From positions 5,642,001-5,706,000 of the forward strand of contig NZ_CP087164.1 of NCBI RefSeq assembly GCF_021172045.1: a stretch of 64,000 bases of DNA. Reading direction: 5' to 3'. Under the pieces are notes generated by a model that was given only the letters and a program-made list of their open reading frames with translations, was not told where the DNA came from and ran no database searches. Of the stretch, positions 43,277-52,377 are shown one piece after another (positions within the stretch are counted from its first letter, which is position 1; each line of letters starts with the position of its first letter). A program made the translations under genes and the position numbers. This DNA is from Capillimicrobium parvum (GTDB lineage: Bacteria > Actinomycetota > Thermoleophilia > Solirubrobacterales > Solirubrobacteraceae).

Positions 43277-44673
43277 TACGGGGCCTCGGGGGCGTCCGGG
43301 CGCCACGTCGTCGGGGCCGGAGCCACCGGCGGCGCCCAGCCGGGCGGCGCCGCGGCCTCGGGGGCGAGCGGCGGGATCCGCTCGGGCGCGGAGGGCGCGC
43401 CCGCATCCGGCCCGGGCTCGACGAAGCCCGTGGCGAGCGTCGGGCCGCTGTACGGGTAGCGGTCGGTGAGGATCCACAGGTACGCGTTGACCTGCGCGCC
43501 GTAGCGGACGCAGAACGCGACCACGTCGCGCAGCCCCGCCGGCATCCTCGCGGTGAAGAGGGCGACGACCCAGCCGCCCACGCCGCACACGAGCAGCACC
43601 GTGCCGAGCGCGCTGCTGACCATGAGGGCCGGGACGGCGAGGACGATCCGGAAGAACGTGACCGCGCGGTGCTGCGGCGCCGGCGGGTCGATCTCGAGCT
43701 CGTACGGGTACGTGCCGGGATGGCCCATGAAGCCCGGGAACGGGTTGGCGGCCAGGAACAGGAAGGCGTACACGTGGGTCTGGTAGCGCAGGTACGCCGA
43801 GACGAACCGGTGCAGCCCGCCCGGCACCTGGCCCGCGAACAGCGCGCACAGCCAGTTGACGATCACCGCGAAGAACACGACGACGCCCCACAGGATCAGC
43901 CAGACGAGGTGCGGGAGCACGAGCAGCGCCCGGAACAGCACGATCATCCGGGCGCGCCGGCGATCGTCCTCGAGCCGCGCGCGGATCGGGTGGTCGGGCT
44001 GCGGCGCCGGGTTCGTCAGAGCGGGCGAGCTGTCCGGGTACCGGCTCGACAGCAGCGCGAAGTAGCCGTAGGCCTGCGCCGCGTAGCCGATGCAGTACAG
44101 CGCGAGGTCGCGCAGGCCGCGGGGGCTGCGGCCGCGCACGAGGCACGAGAACCAGAGCAGCACCGCGATGGTGGTCAGCACGCCGGTGGCCTGGAGGGCG
44201 AACCCGGTGGTGTCGCTCTCGCTGCCCGACGATCTGCTCCCGCTCCCCCCTCCGCCGCCGCCGACCAGCACGGCGGCGAGGATCAGCGGCGGCAGCGCGA
44301 GGAACAGCCGCAGCAGGATCGTCCACCGCGGCTGGCGCTCGGGCCCCGCGATCTCGACCTCGACCGCGTACTTGCCCGGGTCCCCGACGAAGCCCGGATA
44401 CGGGTCCGCGGCAAGGCTCACGTAGGAGTACAGCTGCGCCGAGTAGCGCACGTACAGCGCGTAGAAGCTGTGCAGGCCGCTCGCGGGCAGGCCGGTGCAC
44501 AGCGCCCAGATCCAGTGGAACGGGAGCAGGATCGCGGCGCCGACGCCCCACAGCGCCCACCAGATGAAGTGCGGGATCGCCAGGATCAGGCGGAAGAACA
44601 CCGTGACGCGGGTGCGCTCCAGCGAGTCGTCGCGCAGGACCAGCTGGACGGGACGGCGGCTGTTGTCGGGCAT
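43276..44673 (-). CDS. Duplicated DUF4389-type membrane protein
   Basis: 465 aa with two similar halves (about residues 1-215 and 235-430). Each has paired membrane segments and repeated short motifs such as FFRLILAIPHFIWWALWG and RYSAQLYSYVSLAADPYPGF in one half, and FRALLVLPHLVWLILWGVVV and RYQTHVYAFLFLAANPFPGF in the other. The tail is Pro/Ala-rich. Function unknown. GTAGGAG ribosome site before the ATG. Confidence 0.8.
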   Translation of the reverse strand: MPDNSRRPVQLVLRDDSLERTRVTVFFRLILAIPHFIWWALWGVGAAILLPFHWIWALCTGLPASGLHSFYALYVRYSAQLYSYVSLAADPYPGFVGDPGKYAVEVEIAGPERQPRWTILLRLFLALPPLILAAVLVGGGGGGSGSRSSGSESDTTGFALQATGVLTTIAVLLWFSCLVRGRSPRGLRDLALYCIGYAAQAYGYFALLSSRYPDSSPALTNPAPQPDHPIRARLEDDRRRARMIVLFRALLVLPHLVWLILWGVVVFFAVIVNWLCALFAGQVPGGLHRFVSAYLRYQTHVYAFLFLAANPFPGFMGHPGTYPYELEIDPPAPQHRAVTFFRIVLAVPALMVSSALGTVLLVCGVGGWVVALFTARMPAGLRDVVAFCVRYGAQVNAYLWILTDRYPYSGPTLATGFVEPGPDAGAPSAPERIPPLAPEAAAPPGWAPPVAPAPTTWRPDAPEAP

Positions 44674-44706
44674 AGAGGCTCCTACCCTCTCATGCCTTCG
44701 CGTCGC

Positions 44707-45486
44707 TCACATCGACGCGGCCTGGCGCTCGGCCTCGTCCTCGTCGATCGTCAGCGCGACGTGCAGGGTGTTGCCCGTCACGCGCGGCTGGTCGCCCACC
44801 GGCACGAGATCGCGGTCGAGCTCGACCACGTGGTTCTCCAGGCGGCCGATGCCGTCGACCTCGACCGCCACGACGTCGCCGATCTCGACGGGCCGCGAGT
44901 GGGCCGGTGTGCCGGTGAGCAGCACGTCGCCCGGCTCGAGCGTGATGAGCCGCGACAGGTCGGCGATCTGGTAGGCGAACGAGAACAGCAGGTCGGTGCC
45001 GGTGTGGCCCTCCTGCGCCAGCTCGCCGTTGACGTACGTGCGCAGCGTGAGGTCGTCGGGGTCGACGTCGCCGGCGTCGACCAGCGCCGGTCCCAGTGGG
45101 CAGAACCCGTCCTGGCCCTTGACGCGCAGCATCGAGCCGCGGTCGGCGTGGCGGAAGTCGTGCACGCCCCAGTCGTTGGCGACCGTGTAGCCCCGCACCA
45201 CCTTCAGCGCGTCGGCCTTCGAGACGTTCACGCAGCGTTCGCCGATCACGACGGCGATCTCGCCCTCGTAGTTGAGGAAGCGGCAACCGCGCGGCCGCGC
45301 CACCGGCGCGCCGTGCGCGCTGAGCGACGACGGCGGCTTGAGGAACCAAGCGGGCACCTCGGGCGCGCGCGCCATCTTGTACTCCTCCACGCGCGACCGG
45401 TAGCTGAGGTGCGTGGCGAGGATCTTCGACGGGACGTCGATCGGCGCCAGCCAGGTCCCGTCCTCGGTGCGGCGCTCATGCCTCAT
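44707..45486 (-). CDS. Fumarylacetoacetate hydrolase-family enzyme
   Basis: 259 aa. FAH fold with the metal-binding segment FLNYEGEIAVVIG, VANDWGVHDFRHAD, and the C-terminal EPGDVLLTGTPAHSRPVEIGD. These enzymes cleave or decarboxylate C-C bonds in ring-cleavage products. Last of the minus-strand series LLM - amidase - decarboxylase - FAH, each joined by a 4-base overlap. Its partner at 55951 has a different sequence. Confidence 0.88.
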   Translation of the reverse strand: MRHERRTEDGTWLAPIDVPSKILATHLSYRSRVEEYKMARAPEVPAWFLKPPSSLSAHGAPVARPRGCRFLNYEGEIAVVIGERCVNVSKADALKVVRGYTVANDWGVHDFRHADRGSMLRVKGQDGFCPLGPALVDAGDVDPDDLTLRTYVNGELAQEGHTGTDLLFSFAYQIADLSRLITLEPGDVLLTGTPAHSRPVEIGDVVAVEVDGIGRLENHVVELDRDLVPVGDQPRVTGNTLHVALTIDEDEAERQAASM

Positions 45487-46295
45487 CGGACCGGCATCTC
45501 CCTGTCGTGCTGGGCGACGACCTCGCCGCCGTGGACGGTGTAGCCGAAGGAGAAGCGAAAGCCCCGGCCGACCTCGATCGGGGCGATCGCCGCCAGGTCC
45601 TCCAGCGTGTCGTCGTAGAGGCGCAGCTCGGCGTCGCCCTCCCAGATCTCGGTGGCGTGGCGGTCGAAGCCGCCGGAGCGCACGAGCTCGAAGACGTCGG
45701 GCCGCGTGCCGTCGTAGGCGGGGAAGTGGCGCGTGTTGTGCATCGGCGGGTCGTTGACGGTCGGGCCGGTCTGCGAGACGCCGCGCAGCGTCACGACGGC
45801 GCGCGCGACCTGCCGGTCGTTCGCCGCGCACGTGGCGCCGAACCGGGCGCCCGGCTCGACCTTGGGCGCCGCCCGGCCCACCGGGAAGGTGCGCGTCATG
45901 TGGATCGAGCCGAGCTTCTTGGGGAAGCCCTGGATCCACCCGCGGTACATGGCGAAGTCCTTGTCGACCCAGATGTAGACGCAGCGGCTGACGGGCTGAC
46001 CCTGGAACGTCGCGCCGACCACCAGGAAGAACTCCCGGTACTGCGACTGGATCGGGTCGACGAGCTCGTGGCCGTCGTCGCTGCACGACTGCCAGTCGGC
46101 GAAGATCGCCGCCATCATCCCCGCGCGGTCGTCGTCGTGCGGCTCCAGCTCGGGCGGCAGCAGCGCGGCCACCGCGTCCGGGTCGGTGCGGTACTCGACG
46201 ATCAGGAAGTCGCCGGAGTAGTGCCACGGCGGCGGCGGAACGATCGACGCGCGGCCGTCGGGTGACAGCGGGGCGGTGTAGCCCTTCAGGGTCAT
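45483..46295 (-). CDS. Acetoacetate decarboxylase-like protein
   Basis: 270 aa, ADC family (beta-cone). Characteristic segments are VAALLPPELEPHDDDRAG, FFLVVGATFQGQPVSRCVY and GFPKKLGSIHM, which holds the likely Schiff-base Lys. ADC relatives act as decarboxylases or as aldolase/dehydratase-type enzymes, so the reaction is open. Coupled on both sides (ATGA). Confidence 0.85.
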   Translation of the reverse strand: MTLKGYTAPLSPDGRASIVPPPPWHYSGDFLIVEYRTDPDAVAALLPPELEPHDDDRAGMMAAIFADWQSCSDDGHELVDPIQSQYREFFLVVGATFQGQPVSRCVYIWVDKDFAMYRGWIQGFPKKLGSIHMTRTFPVGRAAPKVEPGARFGATCAANDRQVARAVVTLRGVSQTGPTVNDPPMHNTRHFPAYDGTRPDVFELVRSGGFDRHATEIWEGDAELRLYDDTLEDLAAIAPIEVGRGFRFSFGYTVHGGEVVAQHDREMPVR

Positions 46296-47008
46296 GGTGT
46301 CGCGGTGCTCCTCACGAAGGCCTCGAACAGCAGTCGCTGGTCCGGCTCGGACATCTTCTCGGGATGCCACTGCACGCCCACGAGAAACGGCCCGTCGCCC
46401 TCGATCGCCTCGACGAGCCCGCCGGCGGCCCGGCCGGTCACGGCGAGCGTGCCGGCGTCGGCGATGGCGTGGTGGTGGATGGTGTTCACGTCGACGCGCC
46501 CGGCGCCGAAGATCGCGCGCACGCGCGAGCCCTCCGCCAGCTCGACGGGATGGCGCTCGGCCAGGATCTCCTCGGGCGTCAGCTCGGCGATGTCGCGGTG
46601 CGCGGCGACCGCCGGCAGGCGCTGGGCGAGCCGGCCGCCCGCCGCCACGGCGAGCAGCTGCGCCCCGCGGCAGACGCCGAGCACCGGCAGCTCGCGCGAC
46701 CGCGCCTCGCGGACGAGCTCGAGCTCCCAGGCGTCGGCCGCCGGGTCGGCGTCGGCGACGTTCTCCGGCGCCGCGCCGTAGGTCGAGGGGTCGACGTCGC
46801 CGCCGCCCGACAGCAGCAGCCCGTCGAAGCCGTCGAGCGCCTCGGCTGCAGACGCCCCGGCGCGCGGCACGATCATCGGTAGGGCCCCTGCATCCGCGAC
46901 CCGCTCGGAGTACGCGGGATCGAGCGCGTCGAGCACGGTGCGCTCGGCCAGGTAGGTCGGCACCACCCGCCGCCACGGCGTGATCGCGATCCGCGGGCGC
47001 CGGCTCAC
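46292..47008 (-). CDS. PuuD-like gamma-glutamyl hydrolase (class I amidotransferase fold)
   Basis: 238 aa. GLLLSGGGDVDPSTYG, nucleophile Cys in LGVCRGAQLLAVAAGG, and the His-Glu of VGVQWHPEKM: the peptidase C26 pattern of gamma-glutamyl-GABA hydrolase. In polyamine catabolism PuuD removes the glutamyl group placed by PuuA-type ligases. GTG start overlaps the LLM stop. One of three such hydrolases in the cluster. Confidence 0.88.
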   Translation of the reverse strand: MSRRPRIAITPWRRVVPTYLAERTVLDALDPAYSERVADAGALPMIVPRAGASAAEALDGFDGLLLSGGGDVDPSTYGAAPENVADADPAADAWELELVREARSRELPVLGVCRGAQLLAVAAGGRLAQRLPAVAAHRDIAELTPEEILAERHPVELAEGSRVRAIFGAGRVDVNTIHHHAIADAGTLAVTGRAAGGLVEAIEGDGPFLVGVQWHPEKMSEPDQRLLFEAFVRSTATP

Positions 47009-47946
47009 GCCATCGCCTCCACGCGCGCGGCCAAGCGGCGGCACAGGGCCGGCACCTCGCCCGGGTCGTCCGTGAACATCGACGGCTTGAAGCAGATCGT
47101 CGTGTAGCCGGCCTCGAGCTGGGCCGGGATCGCCTCCGCCGCCTCGTCGAGGTCGCCCGGATGCTCGTCGTCGGGAAAGCGCGGCCGGATGCCGCCGACG
47201 ACCTCGAGCTCGGCGAAGTCGCGCCCGGCCGCGGCCATCGCGGCGCGCAGGGGCGCGATCTGCTCGGCGGTGGGCTGGCCGAACGGGTGCAGCCCGTGCC
47301 CGTACTCGACGAGCCGCCGGAGGATCCACGGCGCCACGTCGATGCCGCCGAACCACATGCGCGGCCCGTCGGGGCGGTACGGCTTGGGCTCGAGGTAGAC
47401 GTCGTCGAAGGCGTAGTGGCGCCCATGGAACGCGGCGGGCGTCTGCGTCCACGCCGCCCGCCATGCCGCGAGATGCTCGTCGAGCAACTCGCCGCGGCGC
47501 TCGAACGGGACGCCGAGCGCCTCGTACTCGTCGCGGTGCCAGCTGACCGTCGGCTGCACGACGAGCCGGCCCTCTGAGACGAGGTCGAGCGCGGCGAGCT
47601 GGTGGGCGAGCAGCAGCGGGTGGCGCAGCGGCGCGATGATCGCCGCGCCGATGGGCCGCAGCCGCTCGGTCACCGCCGCGATGGCGCTCATGAGGACGAT
47701 CGAGTCCGGCCACGGCGTCGCCGGGTCCTGGTTGCCGGGCGCCGCGTAGTCGCGCGGGTTGCCCATGATCCCGTTCGCGCCCGAGCTCGGCCCGAGGACG
47801 ACGTGCTCGCTGAGCATCACGCCGTCGATGCCGGCGTCCTCGGCCTCCTGCGCCATGCGCACGAGCGCCCGCAGGTCGCGCGGCGGCGTGAGCGTCCAGT
47901 TCTCGGTGAGGACGAGGACGAGCCTCGGCGCGCCGCGCCCGCTCAC
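47005..47946 (-). CDS. LLM-class F420/FMN-dependent oxidoreductase
   Basis: 313 aa TIM-barrel flavin-type oxidoreductase: LVRMAQEAEDAGIDGVMLSE, GEAHRPTVS-type segment VVQPTVSWHRDEYEALGVPF, and PRMWFGGIDV. Cofactor could be F420 or FMN. It may oxidise the amine or its conjugate. GTG 47946 is the likely start; the open frame reaches 48006 into the repeat element. Confidence 0.85.
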   Translation of the reverse strand: MSGRGAPRLVLVLTENWTLTPPRDLRALVRMAQEAEDAGIDGVMLSEHVVLGPSSGANGIMGNPRDYAAPGNQDPATPWPDSIVLMSAIAAVTERLRPIGAAIIAPLRHPLLLAHQLAALDLVSEGRLVVQPTVSWHRDEYEALGVPFERRGELLDEHLAAWRAAWTQTPAAFHGRHYAFDDVYLEPKPYRPDGPRMWFGGIDVAPWILRRLVEYGHGLHPFGQPTAEQIAPLRAAMAAAGRDFAELEVVGGIRPRFPDDEHPGDLDEAAEAIPAQLEAGYTTICFKPSMFTDDPGEVPALCRRLAARVEAMA

Positions 47947-48005
47947 CCTGGTGGTCGTTCCCGTGACGTGCGGCCGGAAAGGGCGTCCAGCGGCGCCGGC
48001 TGCCA

Positions 48006-48112
48006 AGGACGCAGACTCGAAGGAATCCCTCTGGGATTTCGAGTGGTCGAGGACGCCGGCAGACGGTGATCGATGGATGTCATTTCCGGGCGGGCGTTGC
48101 GGGATCGGCCAC
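48006..48112 (+). repeat. Dispersed ~107-bp hairpin element, copy 2
   Basis: Same element and orientation as 24585-24693. The stem is at 48022-48029 / 48033-48040, loop TCT; the 28-nt identical core is 48031-48058. Its right part overlaps the last ~10 codons of the cytochrome P450 gene (minus strand), so the P450 C-terminus and stop codon appear to be supplied by the element. Confidence 0.75.
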
Positions 48113-49366
48113 AGGCTCGACCCGGACGGGCAGTCGCTTGAGCCCGTTGGTGAAGTTCGACCGTAGCCGCACCGCCGGGCCGGCCAGCTCGACCTTCGCC
48201 ACCCGCTCGACGAGCTCCTCGAGGAAGACCTTGAGCTCCAGCCGCGCGAGATGCATGCCGAGGCACTGGTGCGGGCCGCCCCGCCCGAAGGTCAGGTGGT
48301 CCTTCGGCGCCCGCCCGAGGTCGAGCCGGTTGGGCTCCGGGTACTTGTCCGGGTCGCGGTTGCCGGCGGCGAACCAGACGACGACCTTGTCGCCGGCGTT
48401 GATCGGCTGCTCGCCGATCGTCGTGTCGACCGTGGCGGTGCGGCGGAAGAACCAGACCGGCGAGGAGAAGCGCAGCAGCTCGTCGACGGCACTGTCGATC
48501 ATCGACCGGTCGGCGCGCAGACGCGCGTACTCGTCCGGATGCTCGGCCAGGGCCTTCGTGCCGAGCGCGATGGCCTGGCGCGTCGTCTCGTTGCCGGCCA
48601 CGATCATCAGCGCGAACATGTTGTCGAGCTCGCGCGGGGTCAGCGGCCGGCCGTCGACCTCGCCGGTGGCGATCCGCGACATCACGTCGTCGCGCGGGCA
48701 CTCCCGGCGCTCGGCGTAGTGCGCGCGGCCGAGCGCACAGAGGTCGTCGGCCCACGGCGAGCCGAACGGCTTGTACTTGTCCTCCTCACGCTCGCCGGTG
48801 TACGCGAGCTCGCCGACGAACTCCGGCTCGGTGTCGATGAGCAGGCGGTCGCCGAGCGCGACGAGCTGCGGCAGCTCCTCGTCGGGCAGGCCCATGAGCC
48901 GGGCGAGCACGCGGATCGGGATCGGCGCCGCGAGCTCTTCGACGAGGTCGAACTCGCGCTGCGCCAGCGCGCGATCCATGAGCGCGGTGACGAGCGCGCG
49001 CAGCCACTCCTCGTAGCGGTCCACCGCTCCGGGGGTGAAGCTCGTCGAGATCATCCGGCGGTAGCGGCCGTGCTTGGGCGGGTCGAACTCGAGGAAGTTG
49101 CGCCGAGCCTCGAGCACGTCCTCGGGCAGGTCCTCGATGGTCGCCGCGCCGCCGACCTCTGACGAGAACGTCTTCGTGTCACGCAGGACCGCGTGCACGT
49201 CGGCGTACTTCGTCACGGCCCAGAACCCGCGCCCGTCCCGCTCAGGATGGAAGTGGACGGGCGCCTCGCGCTGCAGCAGCTCGAACACCTCCCACGGCTC
49301 GTGATCCTCGAAGAGGTCGTAGTCGAGCAGGTCGACCTGCCCGAGGTCCTTCGCCGCGGCGGGCAT
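48080..49366 (-). CDS. Cytochrome P450
   Basis: 428 aa soluble bacterial P450. I-helix VAGNETTRQAIALG, ExxR in VDELLRF with the partner Arg downstream, and the heme loop FGRGGPHQCLGMHLARLEL with the axial Cys. AGNETT resembles the CYP125/142/153 group, but substrate is not readable. No ferredoxin or reductase gene lies beside it. The start overlaps the permease stop by one base (TGATG). Confidence 0.93.
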   Translation of the reverse strand: MPAAAKDLGQVDLLDYDLFEDHEPWEVFELLQREAPVHFHPERDGRGFWAVTKYADVHAVLRDTKTFSSEVGGAATIEDLPEDVLEARRNFLEFDPPKHGRYRRMISTSFTPGAVDRYEEWLRALVTALMDRALAQREFDLVEELAAPIPIRVLARLMGLPDEELPQLVALGDRLLIDTEPEFVGELAYTGEREEDKYKPFGSPWADDLCALGRAHYAERRECPRDDVMSRIATGEVDGRPLTPRELDNMFALMIVAGNETTRQAIALGTKALAEHPDEYARLRADRSMIDSAVDELLRFSSPVWFFRRTATVDTTIGEQPINAGDKVVVWFAAGNRDPDKYPEPNRLDLGRAPKDHLTFGRGGPHQCLGMHLARLELKVFLEELVERVAKVELAGPAVRLRSNFTNGLKRLPVRVEPVADPATPARK

Positions 49367-50859
49367 CAGAGCGGCACGACGGCGGACGGCTCCTTGCCCT
49401 CGCCCTCGCCGATCTCCATGTGGTCCGCCGCGTAGGCCGCCGCGGCGCGCACCCGGTCCGGACGCGTGAAGCGCAGCCAGAGGTACCAGAGCAGCGAGAG
49501 CGCCATGCCGCCCCACCAGAACCACACGGCCTGGTTGTTCGGGTAGCCCGGGAACGGATCGAGCGAGCCCTTGAACGCGAGGACCGGCGCCGCGAGACCG
49601 ACGAGCACGACGACGAGCCTCCACCAGACACCCGGTCCCTTGCGGCTGTCCCAGACCAGCTTGAACGCGACGATCGCGAGGAACACGTAGATGGTCTCGA
49701 CGAGGAAGCTGCCCGCAGTGGCCGCGATGCCGAAGGTGACGAGGATGTTCTCGTCGGCGGTCGGCGCGTAGCTGGTCAGGCCGCCCCACACGAGGATGAG
49801 CACGCCCCACACGCCGAGCGCGACGATGCCCGCCACCGGCGTGTTGTGGCGTGACGTCTTCGCCATGACCTTCGGCAGCAGGCCATCGCGGCCCAGGGCG
49901 AACAGCAGCCGCGGCGCCGTCACCATGATCGCGATCGCCAGCGACAGCGCGTCGAGCACGACCGCGAGGTCGATGAGGACGCTCAGCCACTTGCCGACGT
50001 ACTGCGCCGCGAGGTCTCCCATCGGGCTCGGCGAGCCGCCCCAGGCGCCCTTGTCGAGCGCCGCGTGGCCGAAGCCGATCGTCGCCGCGTACGTGACGAC
50101 GAGGTAGAACAGGCCGCTCAGCGCGACCGTGCCGATGACCGCGATCGGGATCGCCTTCCTCGGCGCGTGCATCTCCTCGGCCACCGACGCCGCCGCCTCG
50201 AAGCCGACGAACAGCAGGATCGCGAAGAGGATGCCGTTGAAGACGGCGTTCGTCGACGTCTCGCCGGGGTCGAACACCGAGAGCGTGTTCCCGGCATCGC
50301 CGCCCTGCACGATGATCGAGATGGCCAGGATGAGGAACGGGATCGCCGACAGCCCGGCCAGGACGAGGACGCCGCGGACGGCAAGGCGGACGCCGAAGTA
50401 GTTGAGCAGGCAGGCGATGACGAGTCCCGCCGTGCCGCCGACCCACCAGGGGATCGTCGTGTCGAGGTGGGCGGCGAAGAAGCCCTGCAGCAGGAAGCAC
50501 AGACCGATGTAGATGCCGCCCGATCCGAGGAACAGGAGGCCGAGGAGGTAGATGCCGCCCGAGAAGATGCCGAAGCCGTTGTTCACCGAACGCGCGAGGT
50601 ACTCGTACATGGCGCCGGCACCGACGTACCGGCGCGCGTAGACCGAGACCACGTACGCGACGGCGAGCGCGCCGATGCTGCCCAGGAGCACCGACAGCGG
50701 CGTGTTGAACCCCGCCACGTTCGCGACGAGGCCGGTGACCGCGCCGGCCGAGAAGATCGGTCCGACCGCGAGCGCCTGACCGACCGCGTGGACGGTGGTC
50801 AGCCTGCGCGGGCCGAGCTCGCCACCGCGCGCACCGGACCCTCCGACTTGCTCTGCCAT
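49366..50859 (-). CDS. APC-superfamily amino acid/amine permease
   Basis: 497 aa, about 12 membrane segments. GPIFSAGAVTGLVANVAG and GAGAMYEYLARSVNNGFG near the start and FVGFEAAASVAEEMHAPRKA in the middle are APC hallmarks (the last is the TM6-7 loop). It would import the amine handled by the downstream genes. GAGGAGAG ribosome site before the ATG; an operator-like dyad is 56 bp upstream. Confidence 0.9.
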   Translation of the reverse strand: MAEQVGGSGARGGELGPRRLTTVHAVGQALAVGPIFSAGAVTGLVANVAGFNTPLSVLLGSIGALAVAYVVSVYARRYVGAGAMYEYLARSVNNGFGIFSGGIYLLGLLFLGSGGIYIGLCFLLQGFFAAHLDTTIPWWVGGTAGLVIACLLNYFGVRLAVRGVLVLAGLSAIPFLILAISIIVQGGDAGNTLSVFDPGETSTNAVFNGILFAILLFVGFEAAASVAEEMHAPRKAIPIAVIGTVALSGLFYLVVTYAATIGFGHAALDKGAWGGSPSPMGDLAAQYVGKWLSVLIDLAVVLDALSLAIAIMVTAPRLLFALGRDGLLPKVMAKTSRHNTPVAGIVALGVWGVLILVWGGLTSYAPTADENILVTFGIAATAGSFLVETIYVFLAIVAFKLVWDSRKGPGVWWRLVVVLVGLAAPVLAFKGSLDPFPGYPNNQAVWFWWGGMALSLLWYLWLRFTRPDRVRAAAAYAADHMEIGEGEGKEPSAVVPL

Positions 50860-50914
50860 GAGCCTCTCCTCATCTCCCCATGGTCGCCACAGCGCCTCGT
50901 GCGGGGCACCGTTT

Positions 50915-50929
50915 TGTGTACATTACGCA
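50915..50929. promoter_or_regulatory. 15-bp dyad upstream of the permease gene
   Basis: TGTGTACATTACGCA, symmetric in TGNRTANNNTAYNCA. It matches the dyad at 55540-55554 at 11 of 15 positions; over a 20-bp frame the two agree at 16. Read on the minus strand it contains TAATGT, a possible -10. Probable GntR operator. Confidence 0.55.
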
Positions 50930-50990
50930 TTCCTCGCGCGAGCGGTCAAGCGCCATGTCCGACCCCCGGCGGCTCGTGCGACGGTCGCGT

Positions 50991-52358
50991 TCACAGCCGC
51001 GGCGAGTACTCGGCGAACTCCCAGTCGGTCACCCAGGCGCGGTAGCGGTCGAGCTCCGCGGCCTTGATGACCTCGAACGTCTCGATCACCCCTGCGCCGA
51101 GCGCGTCGTGGATGACGCGGTCCTGGCGCAGTGCTTCCAGCGCGTCGCCGAAGGACGTCGGCAGCGGACGGCCCTGCACCTCCTCCGGGAGGTCGTAGAT
51201 CATGCCCTCGATCGGCGCCGGGGGCTCGAGCTCGCGGCGGATGCCGTCCAGCCCGGCGGCGAGCGCCGCCGTGTAGGCCAGGTACGGGTTCGCCGTGCCG
51301 TCGCCGAGGCGCAGCTCCATCCGCGTCGCGTCGCCGCGCTCCTTCGGGACCCGGACGAGCACCATGCGGTGGTCGTGGCCCCAGCTCGCGCGCGTCGGCA
51401 CGAGCGCCTCGGCGGTGATGCGCCGGTACGCGTTCACCGTGGGGTTGAAGAACACCATGATCGCCGGCGAGTGCTCGATCAGCCCGGCGATGAAGTGGCG
51501 CGCGACGGGGGCCAGCCCGTCGTCCGCGGCCGGATCGCAGCAGACGTTCTCACCGTCGTCGTCGCACAGCGACACGTGCAGGTGGAAGCCCGAGCCCTCG
51601 TCGTCGTTGAACGGCTTGCCCATGAACGTGGCGAGCAGGCCCTCACGCGCGGCGATCTCCTTGACCATCGACTTGAAGCGGAACGCGCGGTCGGCGGAGT
51701 CGAGCGCCGGCCCGTGGCGCAGGTTGATCTCGTACTGCGAGCGGCCGTACTCGTGGGCGGCGGCGAGCGCGCCGAGACCGAGGTCGACCGTGGCCTGGAG
51801 CATGCGCGCCAGGACGCCGCGCGGGTCCGCGATGCCGCCGACGGTGTAGACGGGGGTGTCCTGGTGGGCGTAGTGCCTGTAGCCCCGCGGCGCCTGCGGA
51901 TCGGGCTCGCAGAGGTAGAACTCGAGCTCCGGGCCCAGGATCGGCGCCAGGTCGAGGCGCGCGAACTCGGCGAGCACCGCCTTCAGCCGCCCGCGGGAGT
52001 CCAGCGGGTGCGGATCGCCGGTGTGCGGGTCGGTGAGGTCGGCGATGCACCCCGCCACCTCCGGCTCCCACGGCAGTCGCACCAGGGTCGAGAGGTCCGG
52101 CTTGGCCTGGAGGTCGGGAAACCCCCGCTCGAAGCCGGCGATCACGTTGTGGCGCAGGTCCACGGTCATGACCGCCTCGACGAAGCCGATCCCCTCCTCG
52201 GCCACGTGACCGAACGCGTCGATCGGGATGTCCTTGCCCCGGTTGATCCCGTGCAGGTCGGCGTACTGGAGCCGCACCGTGCGGATGCCCGCCGCCTTCA
52301 GGTCCTCGGGGCTGAGCGCCGCGCCGACGCCGGCCTCCGGAAGCGTGTCGTGAGTCAC
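50991..52358 (-). CDS. Glutamine-synthetase-like gamma-glutamyl ligase (copy 1)
   Basis: 455 aa member of the GS type I fold outside true glutamine synthetases. Glutamate/metal residues in ILGPELEFYLCEP, HEYGRSQYEINLRHG, EGSGFHLHVSL; substrate loops FNPTVNAYRR and RMELRLGDGTANPYLAY. PuuA, GlnA4 and IpuC-type enzymes with this look attach glutamate to polyamines or alkylamines. Closest in style to the second copy at 58941. GTG 52358 has AGGAGAG just upstream. Confidence 0.85.
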   Translation of the reverse strand: MTHDTLPEAGVGAALSPEDLKAAGIRTVRLQYADLHGINRGKDIPIDAFGHVAEEGIGFVEAVMTVDLRHNVIAGFERGFPDLQAKPDLSTLVRLPWEPEVAGCIADLTDPHTGDPHPLDSRGRLKAVLAEFARLDLAPILGPELEFYLCEPDPQAPRGYRHYAHQDTPVYTVGGIADPRGVLARMLQATVDLGLGALAAAHEYGRSQYEINLRHGPALDSADRAFRFKSMVKEIAAREGLLATFMGKPFNDDEGSGFHLHVSLCDDDGENVCCDPAADDGLAPVARHFIAGLIEHSPAIMVFFNPTVNAYRRITAEALVPTRASWGHDHRMVLVRVPKERGDATRMELRLGDGTANPYLAYTAALAAGLDGIRRELEPPAPIEGMIYDLPEEVQGRPLPTSFGDALEALRQDRVIHDALGAGVIETFEVIKAAELDRYRAWVTDWEFAEYSPRL

Positions 52359-52377
52359 TGGTTGCTCTCCTCCTCGA

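Noticed and set aside
48720-49310. Plus-strand frames opposite the P450 gene
   Set aside because: Shadow frames of the P450 coding sequence without family features.
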